Shown here piece by piece: positions 55,112-64,000 of a DNA stretch of 64,000 nt. Both the position numbers and the translations under genes were made by a program. The notes under the pieces were generated by a model. It made no database searches, was not told the DNA's origin, and was given only the letters and a program-made list of their open reading frames with translations. The stretch's first letter is position 1, and the number at the start of each line of letters is the position of its first letter. Origin of the DNA: Planctomycetota bacterium (GTDB lineage Bacteria > Planctomycetota > UBA8742 > UBA2392); assembly GCA_027493625.1 (NCBI GenBank), contig JAOSKM010000003.1, forward strand, positions 1 through 64,000, written 5' to 3'.

Positions 55112-57280
55112 ATGTCGCTGTGGAAGTGGGAAGAACTCGAGAAGCGCTACTACGCCTCTTCACTGGCCAGAGACCAGGCGTTGCGCGAACAGTTTGAGAC
55201 CTACCTGCGCCACTCCAAGGACGACAACGACCTGCGCCTGTACTACCAGGACCTTATCCGCGACGCGGAAACTCGCGCCCGAGGCGGCGACCCCTTCTAC
55301 CACCCCGGCGTCAAGGACGGCATCCACCTCGGCTGCCTCCAACTCGGCAGCGAAATGCGCACCGGCGTCCCATACCGCGTCGAGCTCCGCCGCACAGGAA
55401 GCCTGCTCAACAAGCCCAGCACCAACATGGTCGTCTCCGGCCCCGTGGGGTCAGGCAAGACCAACCTCTTGTCATACATTGTGTTGCAGACGGCCGTGCT
55501 GTGCCGCGTGATTGTGTTCGCCCGAAACGCCAGTTTCAGAAAACGCCTGCCCGTGCCAATCCGTGACGCATTCAAAGTGGTCCAACTGGAAGAACTCAAG
55601 TTGTGCCCGACACGGCCGACCTACCTGCCGCAAGACACTTCCCAGCGCACCCTGCGGGAAGAAACGCAGAAGGTCGCGCACTGGCTCTGCAAGTCCTTTG
55701 GCACACGGTACAGCCGCCACGACAGCCTGCTGCTGCTTCACGGCGCCATCGACCTGCTGCTCCGACAGCTGAACACCTATCAAACCCGCCAGTGGCCCGG
55801 ATTTCACGACATCCTCAAGATCGTCGCGTCACGCGCGTATCGTCCATTCATGGGCGGCAAGAGCCAGCACGAAGAAAGCCTCACGCTTACGCTCAAGGAG
55901 TTCGGGTTCAACGGTCTCGGCGTGCTCGACACGCGCACGGGCCTCAACGTGCAAGAACTGTTCGACAGCGCCAACCTGGTTATCGAAACGGGCAGCTACA
56001 CGCCGGAAGACGCCGCCTTCGTCATCGAACTGCTGCTCGGCCAATTGTGGCTGCAACAGCAGTACACAAAGACCAGCACGCCGGAACTGCGCTATCTGAT
56101 CGCGCTTGACGACCTCCAGGACGCCATGCAGACAGGAGGAGTCGTACACAACCTGATACGCATCAGCCGGCACGCGGGATTCTCCTTCCTCTTAGCGCCA
56201 CAGAACATCGGAGCGTTGAGCAACGATGTCCTCGGCAACATCCAGACCTTTGTTCTCGTGGGGCCCCAGACCGACCAGCGAGACCTCACGCAAAGCATGG
56301 CCGCCATGGGGCTGAGTTTTAAAGACCCCATGACCGCAGAACTTCAAGGCGGCGAAGTAGGCCGCGCCATCGTCCGTCAACCGGCAGCCATCTACGGCAA
56401 GCCAACATTCATCCGCATCCCGCACATCCCCGAAATCGACTACAGCGAGGCGGAACGCGAACAACGCTTCGGCAACTGGTTGAAACAGCAAGTGCCGGAA
56501 GAGCGAAAACTGGAGCCGAGCCTTCCCGCAGTAGCCTCGGCAAAGACGGAAAACAAAACGACAGGAAAGCTGGCGCCTTCCGACGACCAACCTACAGGAC
56601 GAGAGATAATCCAGGATGAGGAACTTGAACGCGTCAAGAAGTTCGCAACCAGCGCAAATCAACTCTGGTTCGAGGGCCACGAAGTCCACTTCAAAGCCGC
56701 CGGCGTCAAAGGCGGTACCGAAAAGGATAGTCTGCTCCGCCGCTCGAGGGCGGAAGGCTACCTGGAAAAAGACGACACGCGCGTCACGGGAATCAACGGC
56801 AAACCCATCCGGCTCGCCATCATCACCGACTTCGCGCGCGAACAACTCAAGTTGACCGCTCCAGAGTCGTACAAACAAACACGGGGAAAACAGAGCACGC
56901 GCTACTACCAGCACCACCTGGCCCAACTCCTGAAAGACATCCCATGCATCAAGAGCGTTGAACTCGAGGGATTGCTGGGCCCAAACCTCAAACGGGTAGA
57001 TGTGCTCGGCAGACTCGATAACGGCAAGGCCGTCTGCGTCGAATTCGCCTCAACCGTCAACGCCGAACACGAAGTGGAAAACGCCCGCATCCTCAATGAG
57101 GCCGGCGAGCAGATCGCGAAATACGTCATCGTGGCCGAAACAGGCAGAGTGCGCGACAAACTCCGCAAACAACTAACCGACTCGCGCATGACCATCATCA
57201 GCTTTTACGACGCCATCAAAAACAAAATCCTGCTCGCGCCGCCGGAATCCTTGAAAAACACGCCCACCTCAAACGCTTAA
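55112..57280 (+). CDS. Second HerA/VirD4-like ATPase with C-terminal winged-helix and degenerate PD-(D/E)XK-like domain
   Basis: Walker A VVSGPVGSGKTNLLSYI; Walker B position RYLIALDDLQDAM; C-terminal LKRVDVLGRLDNGKAVCVEFASTVNAEHEVENARILNEAGEQIAKYVIVA. Confidence 0.8.
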   Translation: MSLWKWEELEKRYYASSLARDQALREQFETYLRHSKDDNDLRLYYQDLIRDAETRARGGDPFYHPGVKDGIHLGCLQLGSEMRTGVPYRVELRRTGSLLNKPSTNMVVSGPVGSGKTNLLSYIVLQTAVLCRVIVFARNASFRKRLPVPIRDAFKVVQLEELKLCPTRPTYLPQDTSQRTLREETQKVAHWLCKSFGTRYSRHDSLLLLHGAIDLLLRQLNTYQTRQWPGFHDILKIVASRAYRPFMGGKSQHEESLTLTLKEFGFNGLGVLDTRTGLNVQELFDSANLVIETGSYTPEDAAFVIELLLGQLWLQQQYTKTSTPELRYLIALDDLQDAMQTGGVVHNLIRISRHAGFSFLLAPQNIGALSNDVLGNIQTFVLVGPQTDQRDLTQSMAAMGLSFKDPMTAELQGGEVGRAIVRQPAAIYGKPTFIRIPHIPEIDYSEAEREQRFGNWLKQQVPEERKLEPSLPAVASAKTENKTTGKLAPSDDQPTGREIIQDEELERVKKFATSANQLWFEGHEVHFKAAGVKGGTEKDSLLRRSRAEGYLEKDDTRVTGINGKPIRLAIITDFAREQLKLTAPESYKQTRGKQSTRYYQHHLAQLLKDIPCIKSVELEGLLGPNLKRVDVLGRLDNGKAVCVEFASTVNAEHEVENARILNEAGEQIAKYVIVAETGRVRDKLRKQLTDSRMTIISFYDAIKNKILLAPPESLKNTPTSNA

Positions 57281-57434
57281 CCAGGCACGCGCACCACGCA
57301 TCAGACCTGCCGTCCGCTCCGCAAGAAAATTTGAAACGCACGCGAAAACAGACGTCGCCTTCCACGTTGACCTACCAGCAGCAAGTCTTCCGCAAGAAAG
57401 TCCCGCCAACATCGTTACCCAACAGAGGCCTCAA

Positions 57435-58217
57435 ATGGAACTGCGCCACATCCACCACATCGGCAAGCGCGAAAGCCAGCAGGACTCCTGGCATAAGGGC
57501 AAGTTCGATTCCCAGTGCGGGGAGTTCGCCATTGCCATCGTCGCAGACGGCGTAGGCGGCGCTCCCGGAGGAAGCTGGGCAAGCTTCGTCGCAACCAGAG
57601 CCTACGAGCGGCAACTGCACGTGTTCGCCACTGGCGAGCGCCACACGCTCAAGTCATTTCGCGGGCACTGCGAGAACGCTCGCCGCGCTGCCAGCCGTCA
57701 AATCGCCCGCGATAGCAAGGGTGATCCCGACTTGGGTGACGCTTCCACTACGCTATCAGCCTGCGTCATCATCAACGGCCTCGCCTTCTTCACAAACATC
57801 GGCGACAGCCCCATCCTCGTCGGGAACAAGAAAGGCGTTCGCGTGGTCAGCCGCGAGCACTCCCGCGCCGCACAACTCGCAGCGGCCGGCGTGCTCACGC
57901 GCGAAGAGTACGAGGACAGCCCCTTCCGCGGCGTGCTCGCCAGCTACATCAGCATGTACGAGAACACCAGCATCGACGCCTACTACGCCCGCGAAGAACT
58001 TGAACACCTCGACAGAGTCATCCTGTGCACAGACGGCGCCATGGAAGCCGCCGAAATCGCCGGCATGGCCTGCGCGTGCAGCCAGGCCTGGATTGAAAAC
58101 GCCAGCCACCAGCTCGAACGCGCCATCCAGGCCTTCGCCTCGGACAACGCCACGCTTGTCATCATCGGCGGCGACGACACGCACGCGCTGGACGAGCTCA
58201 CCTTCGAGGAGGCATGA
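57435..58217 (+). CDS. PP2C-family protein phosphatase
   Basis: QQDSW, IVADGVGG, GDASTTLSACVI, NIGDSPILVGNKKGVRVVSREHS, VILCTDGAMEA, SDNATLVII. Confidence 0.9.
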   Translation: MELRHIHHIGKRESQQDSWHKGKFDSQCGEFAIAIVADGVGGAPGGSWASFVATRAYERQLHVFATGERHTLKSFRGHCENARRAASRQIARDSKGDPDLGDASTTLSACVIINGLAFFTNIGDSPILVGNKKGVRVVSREHSRAAQLAAAGVLTREEYEDSPFRGVLASYISMYENTSIDAYYAREELEHLDRVILCTDGAMEAAEIAGMACACSQAWIENASHQLERAIQAFASDNATLVIIGGDDTHALDELTFEEA

Positions 58218-58220
58218 CCC

Positions 58221-59038
58221 ATGCCCGTCTACTACTCCCGCCAGGACAAAATCAGAGGCAGCGACGGCACCTACGTCATCCTTGAAGAGCATGGCGAAGG
58301 CGGCCAGGTTCACGTCTACGTCGCCCTCGATCCCCAGGGCAACAAGGTCTGCCTCAAGGTGCTTATCCTCCCGGATGCCGCCCACGCCGCGCACCAGCTC
58401 AAGTGCGCGCAGATGCTCGAAAAGGCGGCACTCACTCCCGGCTGGGAGCACGCGCGCAACTACCTCGTCGCGCCTTACCGCTACTTCGTCGATGGGGATC
58501 ACTTTCTTGTCGAGCCCTACATCGAGGGCCAAACGCTGGCTTACCGTCTGCAGCCGGACAAACGCATTCCCTACGGCAAGGCGCGGCACATCCTCAAGGC
58601 TGTCACACTCGCCCTGATGTTGTTCGAACGCGCCGGGTTGGCCCATCGCGACGCGACACCCAACAACATCCAGCTCAGCGAAAACCTCGAAGATGTGGTC
58701 CTGCTCGACACCGGCCTCGCGGGAGAACTGCTTCGCGCTCCCCGCACACCCGGCTTCACGCCCGGCTACGCGCCCCCGAACAGTACGCACATGCGCCCGT
58801 AAGCACGGCAAGCGACGTCTACTGCTTCGGCGCCACAGCCTACCACATGCTGGTTGGCTGCCCGCCCTTCCCGACTACTCGCAATGAAGAGTTCCACGGA
58901 CACCGCTGGAACGCCTCGCTGGCCAAGAACCTTCACGCCGCCGATGTTCCCGAGGACATCGTGTGGTTGATCGGCCGCATGCTCAGTTACGAGCCCCACG
59001 ACCGTCCTTCGCTTCGCGAAGTCATCAAAACCCTCTAA
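58221..59038 (+). CDS. Ser/Thr protein kinase (one frameshift near 58775)
   Basis: GEGGQVHVYVALDPQGNKVCLKVL, LAHRDATPNNIQL, LLDTGLAG, GYAP(P)EQYAHAPVSTASDVYCFGATAYHMLVGCPPF, DRPSLREVIKTL*. Confidence 0.9.
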
Positions 59039-59049
59039 GGAGAAAAGCC

Positions 59050-59691
59050 ATGACCACCTACGCCAAGAGCATCGCCATCCCGCCCACCATGCAGGAACCC
59101 TTCATCGACGCGCCCTGCAAGATCATCACGGACTTCACCTACTCGATGGATCCGATCATCGACATGGTGCGCCGCAACATCAGCGTCGCCGTCGCCGAAT
59201 GCGCAGCCGGCAAGGTCAACCTGATGCCGGCGTTCCTCGCCGTGCGCGACATCCCCGACAACGGACGCGAGCACGGCCTGCGCGACGACGGCTTCATGAG
59301 CCTGGACGAATTCAAGGACAAGCTCGCCACGGAGCCCATCATCGGCAACAGCTCCGACCCCGAAAGCCAGCTTGACGCCATCCTCGCAGCCATCCGCGGA
59401 CCCTGGCCCAACATGAAAGCCCGCCACCCCAAGAACATCGTCCTCACGACCAACAGCGAGCCGCACCGCAAAACCCAGGACGGCCTTGACGTGAAGGAAG
59501 TGCTCACGCTGGCCATCAAGAACGGGTGCTTCATCCACATCATCGGCCCGGAGGATGCGGAGTACCTTATGCTGTGCCGTGAAACCGGCGGCATGTTCTT
59601 CGACATCATCAAGCACAACGACGCCGAAAGCTACAAGCGCATCTTCGCCAAGCTCGGCAAGACCATCACCCAAACCGCCCGCAACTTCTAG
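59050..59691 (+). CDS. vWA-like (TerY-type) protein
   Basis: CKIITDFTYSMDPIIDMVRRNISVAVAE (MIDAS-like DxTxS), later NIVLTTNSEPHRKTQDGLDVKEVLTLAIKNGCFIHIIGPEDAEYLMLCRETGGMFFDI; SD AAGGAGAAAAGCC. Confidence 0.65.
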   Translation: MTTYAKSIAIPPTMQEPFIDAPCKIITDFTYSMDPIIDMVRRNISVAVAECAAGKVNLMPAFLAVRDIPDNGREHGLRDDGFMSLDEFKDKLATEPIIGNSSDPESQLDAILAAIRGPWPNMKARHPKNIVLTTNSEPHRKTQDGLDVKEVLTLAIKNGCFIHIIGPEDAEYLMLCRETGGMFFDIIKHNDAESYKRIFAKLGKTITQTARNF

Positions 59692-59771
59692 GCCCTCGCG
59701 GCCGCGCATCCAGCCCGGCCCAGACTGCCGCGCGGCAGCCCACAACTGCCTGCCAACCCAGCCCATCAACG

Positions 59772-59794
59772 GAGGGGCGCGCAACGCGCCCCTC
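59772..59794. terminator. Strong hairpin after the vWA gene
   Basis: GAGGGGCGCG-CAA-CGCGCCCCTC. Confidence 0.5.
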
Positions 59795-59818
59795 TCCCCG
59801 CCCATCACAACAAGCCCT

Positions 59819-60091
59819 ATGAAAGTCGCCCCCTACAACAGTCCATCGCCAACACAAGAGTCCCCGTCAGCGATTCCAGCGCAATCGGGAAGCCGGCATG
59901 GCAACAAGCGTCGCAAAGACCTCGGCAGCATCCCCGTCGAAATCGTGCATGCAAAAGGGCGCAACCCGGCCAACCCGTACAGCTACCTCACGCCCCAGGA
60001 ACGAGCTGAAAGACTCGCCAAACTCTGGCACGAAGTGTTCCAACGCATCGACGCAACGGGCGCAAATCCTCTCGATAAGCAATCGCTCTGA
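59819..60091 (+). CDS. Small hypothetical protein preceding the recombinase
   Basis: MKVAPYNSPSPTQESPSAIPAQSG...VEIVHAKGRNPANPYSYLTPQERAERLAKLWHEVFQRID. Confidence 0.5.
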   Translation: MKVAPYNSPSPTQESPSAIPAQSGSRHGNKRRKDLGSIPVEIVHAKGRNPANPYSYLTPQERAERLAKLWHEVFQRIDATGANPLDKQSL

Positions 60092-60181
60092 ACCCCGCCA
60101 AGTATCAACATTTACAAGCAATCGACCTGGAACGTTGTAGAATAGGGGCTTCCAAGGCGTTGCAGACTAGGACGATGACAG

Positions 60182-61742
60182 ATGAACGCGCCCGACCAGC
60201 CCGTAGTCCGTGTAGCAGCTTTATACTCGCGCGTAAGCACGGACCAGCAGGCTCTCCGTAAGGATGGGAGTCTTGACACACAGGAGGACTTGCTTCGCCG
60301 TCTGATTGAGCAGAAACGCGCTTTGGGTGAACGCTGGGAGTTCAAGTTGTATCGAGAGGAAGGCGTGTCCGGTAAAACTCTGGATAGGCCAAAGTTTCAG
60401 GAAATGGTCGCGGACATCCAGGCTGGCAAGATTCAAGCGCTGGCCGTGGTGGCCCTGGACAGGGTGGCGCGCAACGTCCGCGCATTCCTGGGCTTCCTCG
60501 ACTTCCTCATCGAGCACAAAGTGGACTTCATCTCCCTGCGCGAGCAGGTGGACACCGGTACACCCGTCGGCAGGCTCATCCTCACATTCCTCTCAGCGCT
60601 CGCGGAGTTCGAGCGCCAAGTCATCAGCGCCCGCGCCAAAGAAAAGTCCGATTGGCGTGCAAGCCAGGGCCTTTGGCACGGCGGTCCGCAGCCTTTGGGC
60701 TACGACGCAGGAAACGGCACCATCACGCCCGACGAAGAAGCACGACATGTCGTGGAAACCATCTACCGGACATACCTGGAAACGAACAGCCTGCGCCTCA
60801 CCGCGCTGCAAATCAACGAAATGGGGTTCCGCACCAAACGCTACCAAAGCAGGCGCGGCAAAACGCAGGGCGGAAGACGGTTCCACAAAAACCATGTCCT
60901 CAACATCCTTACCAACCCCATCTACATCGGGAAGATGCGCCGCGGCGACCAACTCGTCCCCGCCAAGTACCCCGGCATCATCGACAAAGAACTTTTTGAG
61001 GAGGTTCAGGCGCGGCTGGAACGCAACAAGGTCGTCAAGATTCGGCGCCGCCGAAACCGAAAATACGTCTTCCTGCTCGAAGGCCTGCTCAAGTGCGGCT
61101 ACTGCGCTGGCTCGCTCTCGCCCAGCTACTCGCGCAGCAGAAACGGCAACTACTTCCGCTACTACTGCTGCACCAACCATCGAGACAACCACACCTGCAA
61201 GTTCGGCCGCATCAACGCCGAACAGATAGAGGCGATCGTCGGCGAACGCCTTGTGCACCTGTCAACCCGCCCCGACCTGCTGGCGGAAGTGCTGGCCGTC
61301 AACAACACGGACAACGACCTCGCCGTCAAAGCAGCCCATGACAAGCTCCATGCACTAAACTCCACCAAGCGCACACTCGAAGGACAGATCGCCAACCTCG
61401 TGGACTTCGTAGCCAAGGGTAAAGCCAGCACATCAGTGTCTAAGCGCCTTGCTGAGCTTGAACGCCAGGAGACTGAACTCGCGGAAGAAGTCCGGAAAGC
61501 GAAGGAAGACCTCGCAACGGTTACCTCCAAGCGCGTGGACGAGCCCTCCGTCAAGGCATCCCTCGACACGTTCGCCCTCGCCTACAAGGAAGGCACGCCC
61601 GAGCAGCGCAAGGAGCTCTTCCAGCTCCTGGTGGCCGAAGTCGTGTTCACGGAGGAAAAAATCAGGATGGCCCTGTACGAGGTCAAACTCCCAGGGCCAT
61701 CCCAAGGCAATCCCGACGCTGGTTCGTCGAGAACAAAAGATT
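60182..61742 (+). CDS. Large serine recombinase (resolvase + recombinase + zinc beta-ribbon + coiled coil); ORF continues open into tRNA-Gln
   Basis: RVAALYSRVSTDQQA...REEGVSGKTLDRPKFQEM...LDRVARNV...LREQVDTGTPVGRLILTFLSALAEFERQ...LLEGLLKCGYCAGSLSPSYSRSRNGNYFRYYCCTNHRDNHTCKFGRINAEQIE. Confidence 0.9.
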
Positions 61743-61745
61743 GGT

Positions 61746-61815
61746 TGGCCCACAGGGACTCGAACCCCAAATACCTGAACCAGAATCAGGTGTGTTACCA
61801 ATTACACCATGGGCC
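61746..61815 (-). tRNA. tRNA-Gln (anticodon CTG)
   Basis: GGCCCATGGTGTAATTGGTAACACACCTGATTCTGGTTCAGGTATTTGGGGTTCGAGTCCCTGTGGGCCA on minus strand; acceptor GGCCCAT/GTGGGCC, anticodon stem CCTGA/TCAGG with loop TTCTGGT, GGTTCGAGTCC T-arm. Confidence 0.95.
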
Positions 61816-61976
61816 AGCGCGCGCAAAAGTAACTCGGGCATTTCGGCCGTCAAGGCCCGGTCGTGGCGCAATTCCGCGCGTGACACCCGCCCTTTCCGGT
61901 GGCAACATCCCGCGCGAAACCGTACTACGGAAGGGGCGGAACTTCCCGCCTGAGTGGGCCGTCAGGAGCAACGCAG

Positions 61977-63032
61977 ATGCAGGAACTGAAGACTCGAATC
62001 CTTGCCCGTCTTTCCTTTGCCGCGCTGGCGCTGGCCGTGCTGGCCGGGGCGCTGGTGGGCGGCGCCTACATCGGCGCGCAGGCCGACCCGGTGGACAACC
62101 CGAAATCGAACAACGAAGCCGGCACCGACCAGAAACTGCCCCAGGCGCGGCGCACGGCCTACGTCGACTTCCTGAGCCTGCTGAAGAAAGACCAGCCGCT
62201 GGCGCGCAAACAGATCGAGATTGCGGAAGACGTCGATCTGACGATGGCCGAAATCGAGAAGCGCTGGGGCGAAGTCATCAAGGCGCAGGACGAAATCAAG
62301 CGCACCCGGAACCCGGACAGCCGCGACTACCGCAAGGCAATGGAAACGCAGCTCGATGCCGCGCGCCGCATGTTCGAGGAAAAGCTGGATTACGAACAGC
62401 GGTCGCTGGAGGACCTGCGCAATTTCGGCATCACGCGCTTCCGCGATCTCCGCAACCTCGCGACCGACGAGGCCAGGAAGCGCGGTTACAACGAGGTGCT
62501 CAACATCGTGCGCGAGTTCAAGGACGTCGCAGCCCAGGAGGACAGCTTCCAGGCCCTGCAGCAGCAGCTGCTGATCAGCCCTGTGCTGTTCTATGAAGAG
62601 AGCCACGACATCACCGAGGCGGTGCAGGCCGCCGCCGACAAGCTGTGGGGCAGCAACATCACCATGGTCAGCTACGCAGACGGCAAGGGCGGCGTCAGCT
62701 ACACCGCCAAGGACGGCGCCGAGGCCGTGAAGCGCAACGCCGATGGTGAAATCGAGATCCGCCTCGGCCAGCAGGGCCGCTTCGGCATCCAGGTCCTCGA
62801 GAAGGGCGAACCCGCCCAGGGCGCCGCGGCCGAAGTGCGCTGGAACAAGCGCGGGCTCGACACCGGCGAACTGAGCGAAAAGGGCGAGTACAAGTCGCCG
62901 GCCGAGTTCCCGGTCGCGGGCGACACCTTCACGGTCACGGTACGCAGCAAGAAGGACCCGACGGTCAGCGAAGAAGTGACGATCCGCCTGCTGGACAAGG
63001 ACGGCAACCGCATGCCGCCCAAGGACAAGTAA
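61977..63032 (+). CDS. Skp/OmpH-like exported coiled-coil protein
   Basis: Signal [23 protein letters not shown]; coiled coil [53 protein letters not shown]; immediately upstream of lpxD as in the conserved skp-lpxD order. Confidence 0.6.
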   Translation: MQELKTRILARLSFAALALAVLAGALVGGAYIGAQADPVDNPKSNNEAGTDQKLPQARRTAYVDFLSLLKKDQPLARKQIEIAEDVDLTMAEIEKRWGEVIKAQDEIKRTRNPDSRDYRKAMETQLDAARRMFEEKLDYEQRSLEDLRNFGITRFRDLRNLATDEARKRGYNEVLNIVREFKDVAAQEDSFQALQQQLLISPVLFYEESHDITEAVQAAADKLWGSNITMVSYADGKGGVSYTAKDGAEAVKRNADGEIEIRLGQQGRFGIQVLEKGEPAQGAAAEVRWNKRGLDTGELSEKGEYKSPAEFPVAGDTFTVTVRSKKDPTVSEEVTIRLLDKDGNRMPPKDK

Positions 63033-63054
63033 CGGGCAAACACGGGGGGCAGCC

Positions 63055-64000
63055 ATGAAGCTCAAGGACCTGGCGCAGGTGTGCGGCGGCAAGCTCGAGG
63101 GCGACGGCGAGCGCGAAATCGCTGACGTCGGGCGCGTTGACACCGCCACCCCCGAGCAGATCTGCTTCGTCACGGACAAGAAGTACCTGCCCCTGCTTGA
63201 AAAGGCCCGTCCCGGCGCGGTGATCGCCGCGCCCGGCATGGCGCTGCCCCAGGGCACGCCGGTGGTGCGCGCCGACGACCCCGACTTCGCCTTCAGCAAG
63301 GCCGTCACCGCCCTGCGCGGCGAGCCGATGCGCCCGCTGCCCGGGATATCCGAGCACACGGTGATCGGCGAGCACTTCGAGATGGGCGAAAACGCCAGCG
63401 TGGGCGCGTTCAGCTACATCGGCGCCGGCGTGAAGCTGGGCAAGAACGTGATCATCCACCCGCACTGCTACATCGGCGACGCGGTGACGATCGGCGACGA
63501 CAGCGTAATCCACCCCCACGTCACGATCCTGGAGCGCTGCAGCATCGGCAAACGCTGCACCCTGCACCCCGGCGTGCGCATCGGCGCTGACGGCTTCGGC
63601 TACCATTTCGTGCAGGGCAAGTTCGTGAAGGCGCCCCAGCGCGGCACCGTGGTGATCGAGGACGATGTCGAAATCGGCGCCAACGCCACCATCGACCGCG
63701 CGCGCTTTGACGTCACGCTGGTCAAGCGCGGCACCAAGATCGACAACATGGTGCAGATCGCGCACAACGTGCAGGTCGGCCAGAACTGCGTGATCGCCGC
63801 CCTCAGCGGCATCGCCGGCAGCGCCGTGCTGAAGGATTACGTGCAGCTCGGCGGCAACTCCGGCGTGGCCGACCACATCACCATCGGCATGGGCGCCAAG
63901 ATCGCCGCCAAGACCGGCGTGATGCAGGACGTCAACCCGGGCATGAAGATGGCGGGCCTGCCCGCCGACGAGGGCAAAGCCTTCATGCGCCGCGAAGCGG
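63055..64000 (+). CDS. lpxD: UDP-3-O-acylglucosamine N-acyltransferase (runs off window end)
   Basis: [76 protein letters not shown]...hexapeptide repeats...[15 protein letters not shown]...[50 protein letters not shown]. Absent from the ORF track because there is no stop in the window. Confidence 0.95.
   Translation, partial: MKLKDLAQVCGGKLEGDGEREIADVGRVDTATPEQICFVTDKKYLPLLEKARPGAVIAAPGMALPQGTPVVRADDPDFAFSKAVTALRGEPMRPLPGISEHTVIGEHFEMGENASVGAFSYIGAGVKLGKNVIIHPHCYIGDAVTIGDDSVIHPHVTILERCSIGKRCTLHPGVRIGADGFGYHFVQGKFVKAPQRGTVVIEDDVEIGANATIDRARFDVTLVKRGTKIDNMVQIAHNVQVGQNCVIAALSGIAGSAVLKDYVQLGGNSGVADHITIGMGAKIAAKTGVMQDVNPGMKMAGLPADEGKAFMRREA

Noticed and set aside
56843-56856. CAACTCAAGTTG in the second ATPase as a seventh palindrome copy
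   Set aside because: Single isolated copy with altered outer bases; likely chance.
61743-62596. C-terminal extension of the 804-aa recombinase ORF
   Set aside because: It is antisense tRNA-Gln followed by out-of-frame translation of the Skp-like gene; the native C-terminus is expected near 61742.
61962-63876. Long minus-strand ORFs (465 aa and 303 aa) opposite the skp-like gene and lpxD
   Set aside because: Antisense shadow ORFs of high-GC genes; low complexity, no motifs, the + strand genes are clear.

Overview
GC-rich bacterial window that reads as the right-hand part of a large integrated accessory region, about 1-61.74 kb, abutting a conserved chromosomal locus: tRNA-Gln(CTG), a Skp/OmpH-like gene and lpxD (61.75-64 kb).

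The left ~23 kb is plasmid/ICE-like and very rich in frameshifts. It holds a tyrosine recombinase fragment, a C-terminal sorting-signal protein with a C39 peptidase, a PRiA4b ORF-3-like protein, a Sel1 protein, DUF932, ParB, an IS3-family IS with 3-bp target duplication, and an archaeal XerA-type integrase with a zinc ribbon.

The middle carries a HerA/VirD4-like ATPase with a putative PD-(D/E)XK tail. A 54-bp-periodic palindromic repeat lies in its 3' end and a small HTH protein follows. Further on are a membrane HNH protein, a SAMHD1-like HD phosphohydrolase, an HD-GYP protein and a giant RHS/YD protein (~3,870 aa). The RHS protein is followed by a duplicated core fragment bearing an alternative C-terminal tip.

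The right part (52-61.7 kb) is the best candidate for an under-described system. It contains a SWIM protein, a small membrane protein, a Zn-finger/TM protein, a second ATPase-nuclease, a PP2C phosphatase, a Ser/Thr kinase, a vWA-like protein, a small protein, and a large serine recombinase whose ORF runs into tRNA-Gln.

Several frameshifts fall at short homopolymers, so sequencing error cannot be separated from real decay here. No database search was run; family calls come from motif recognition.
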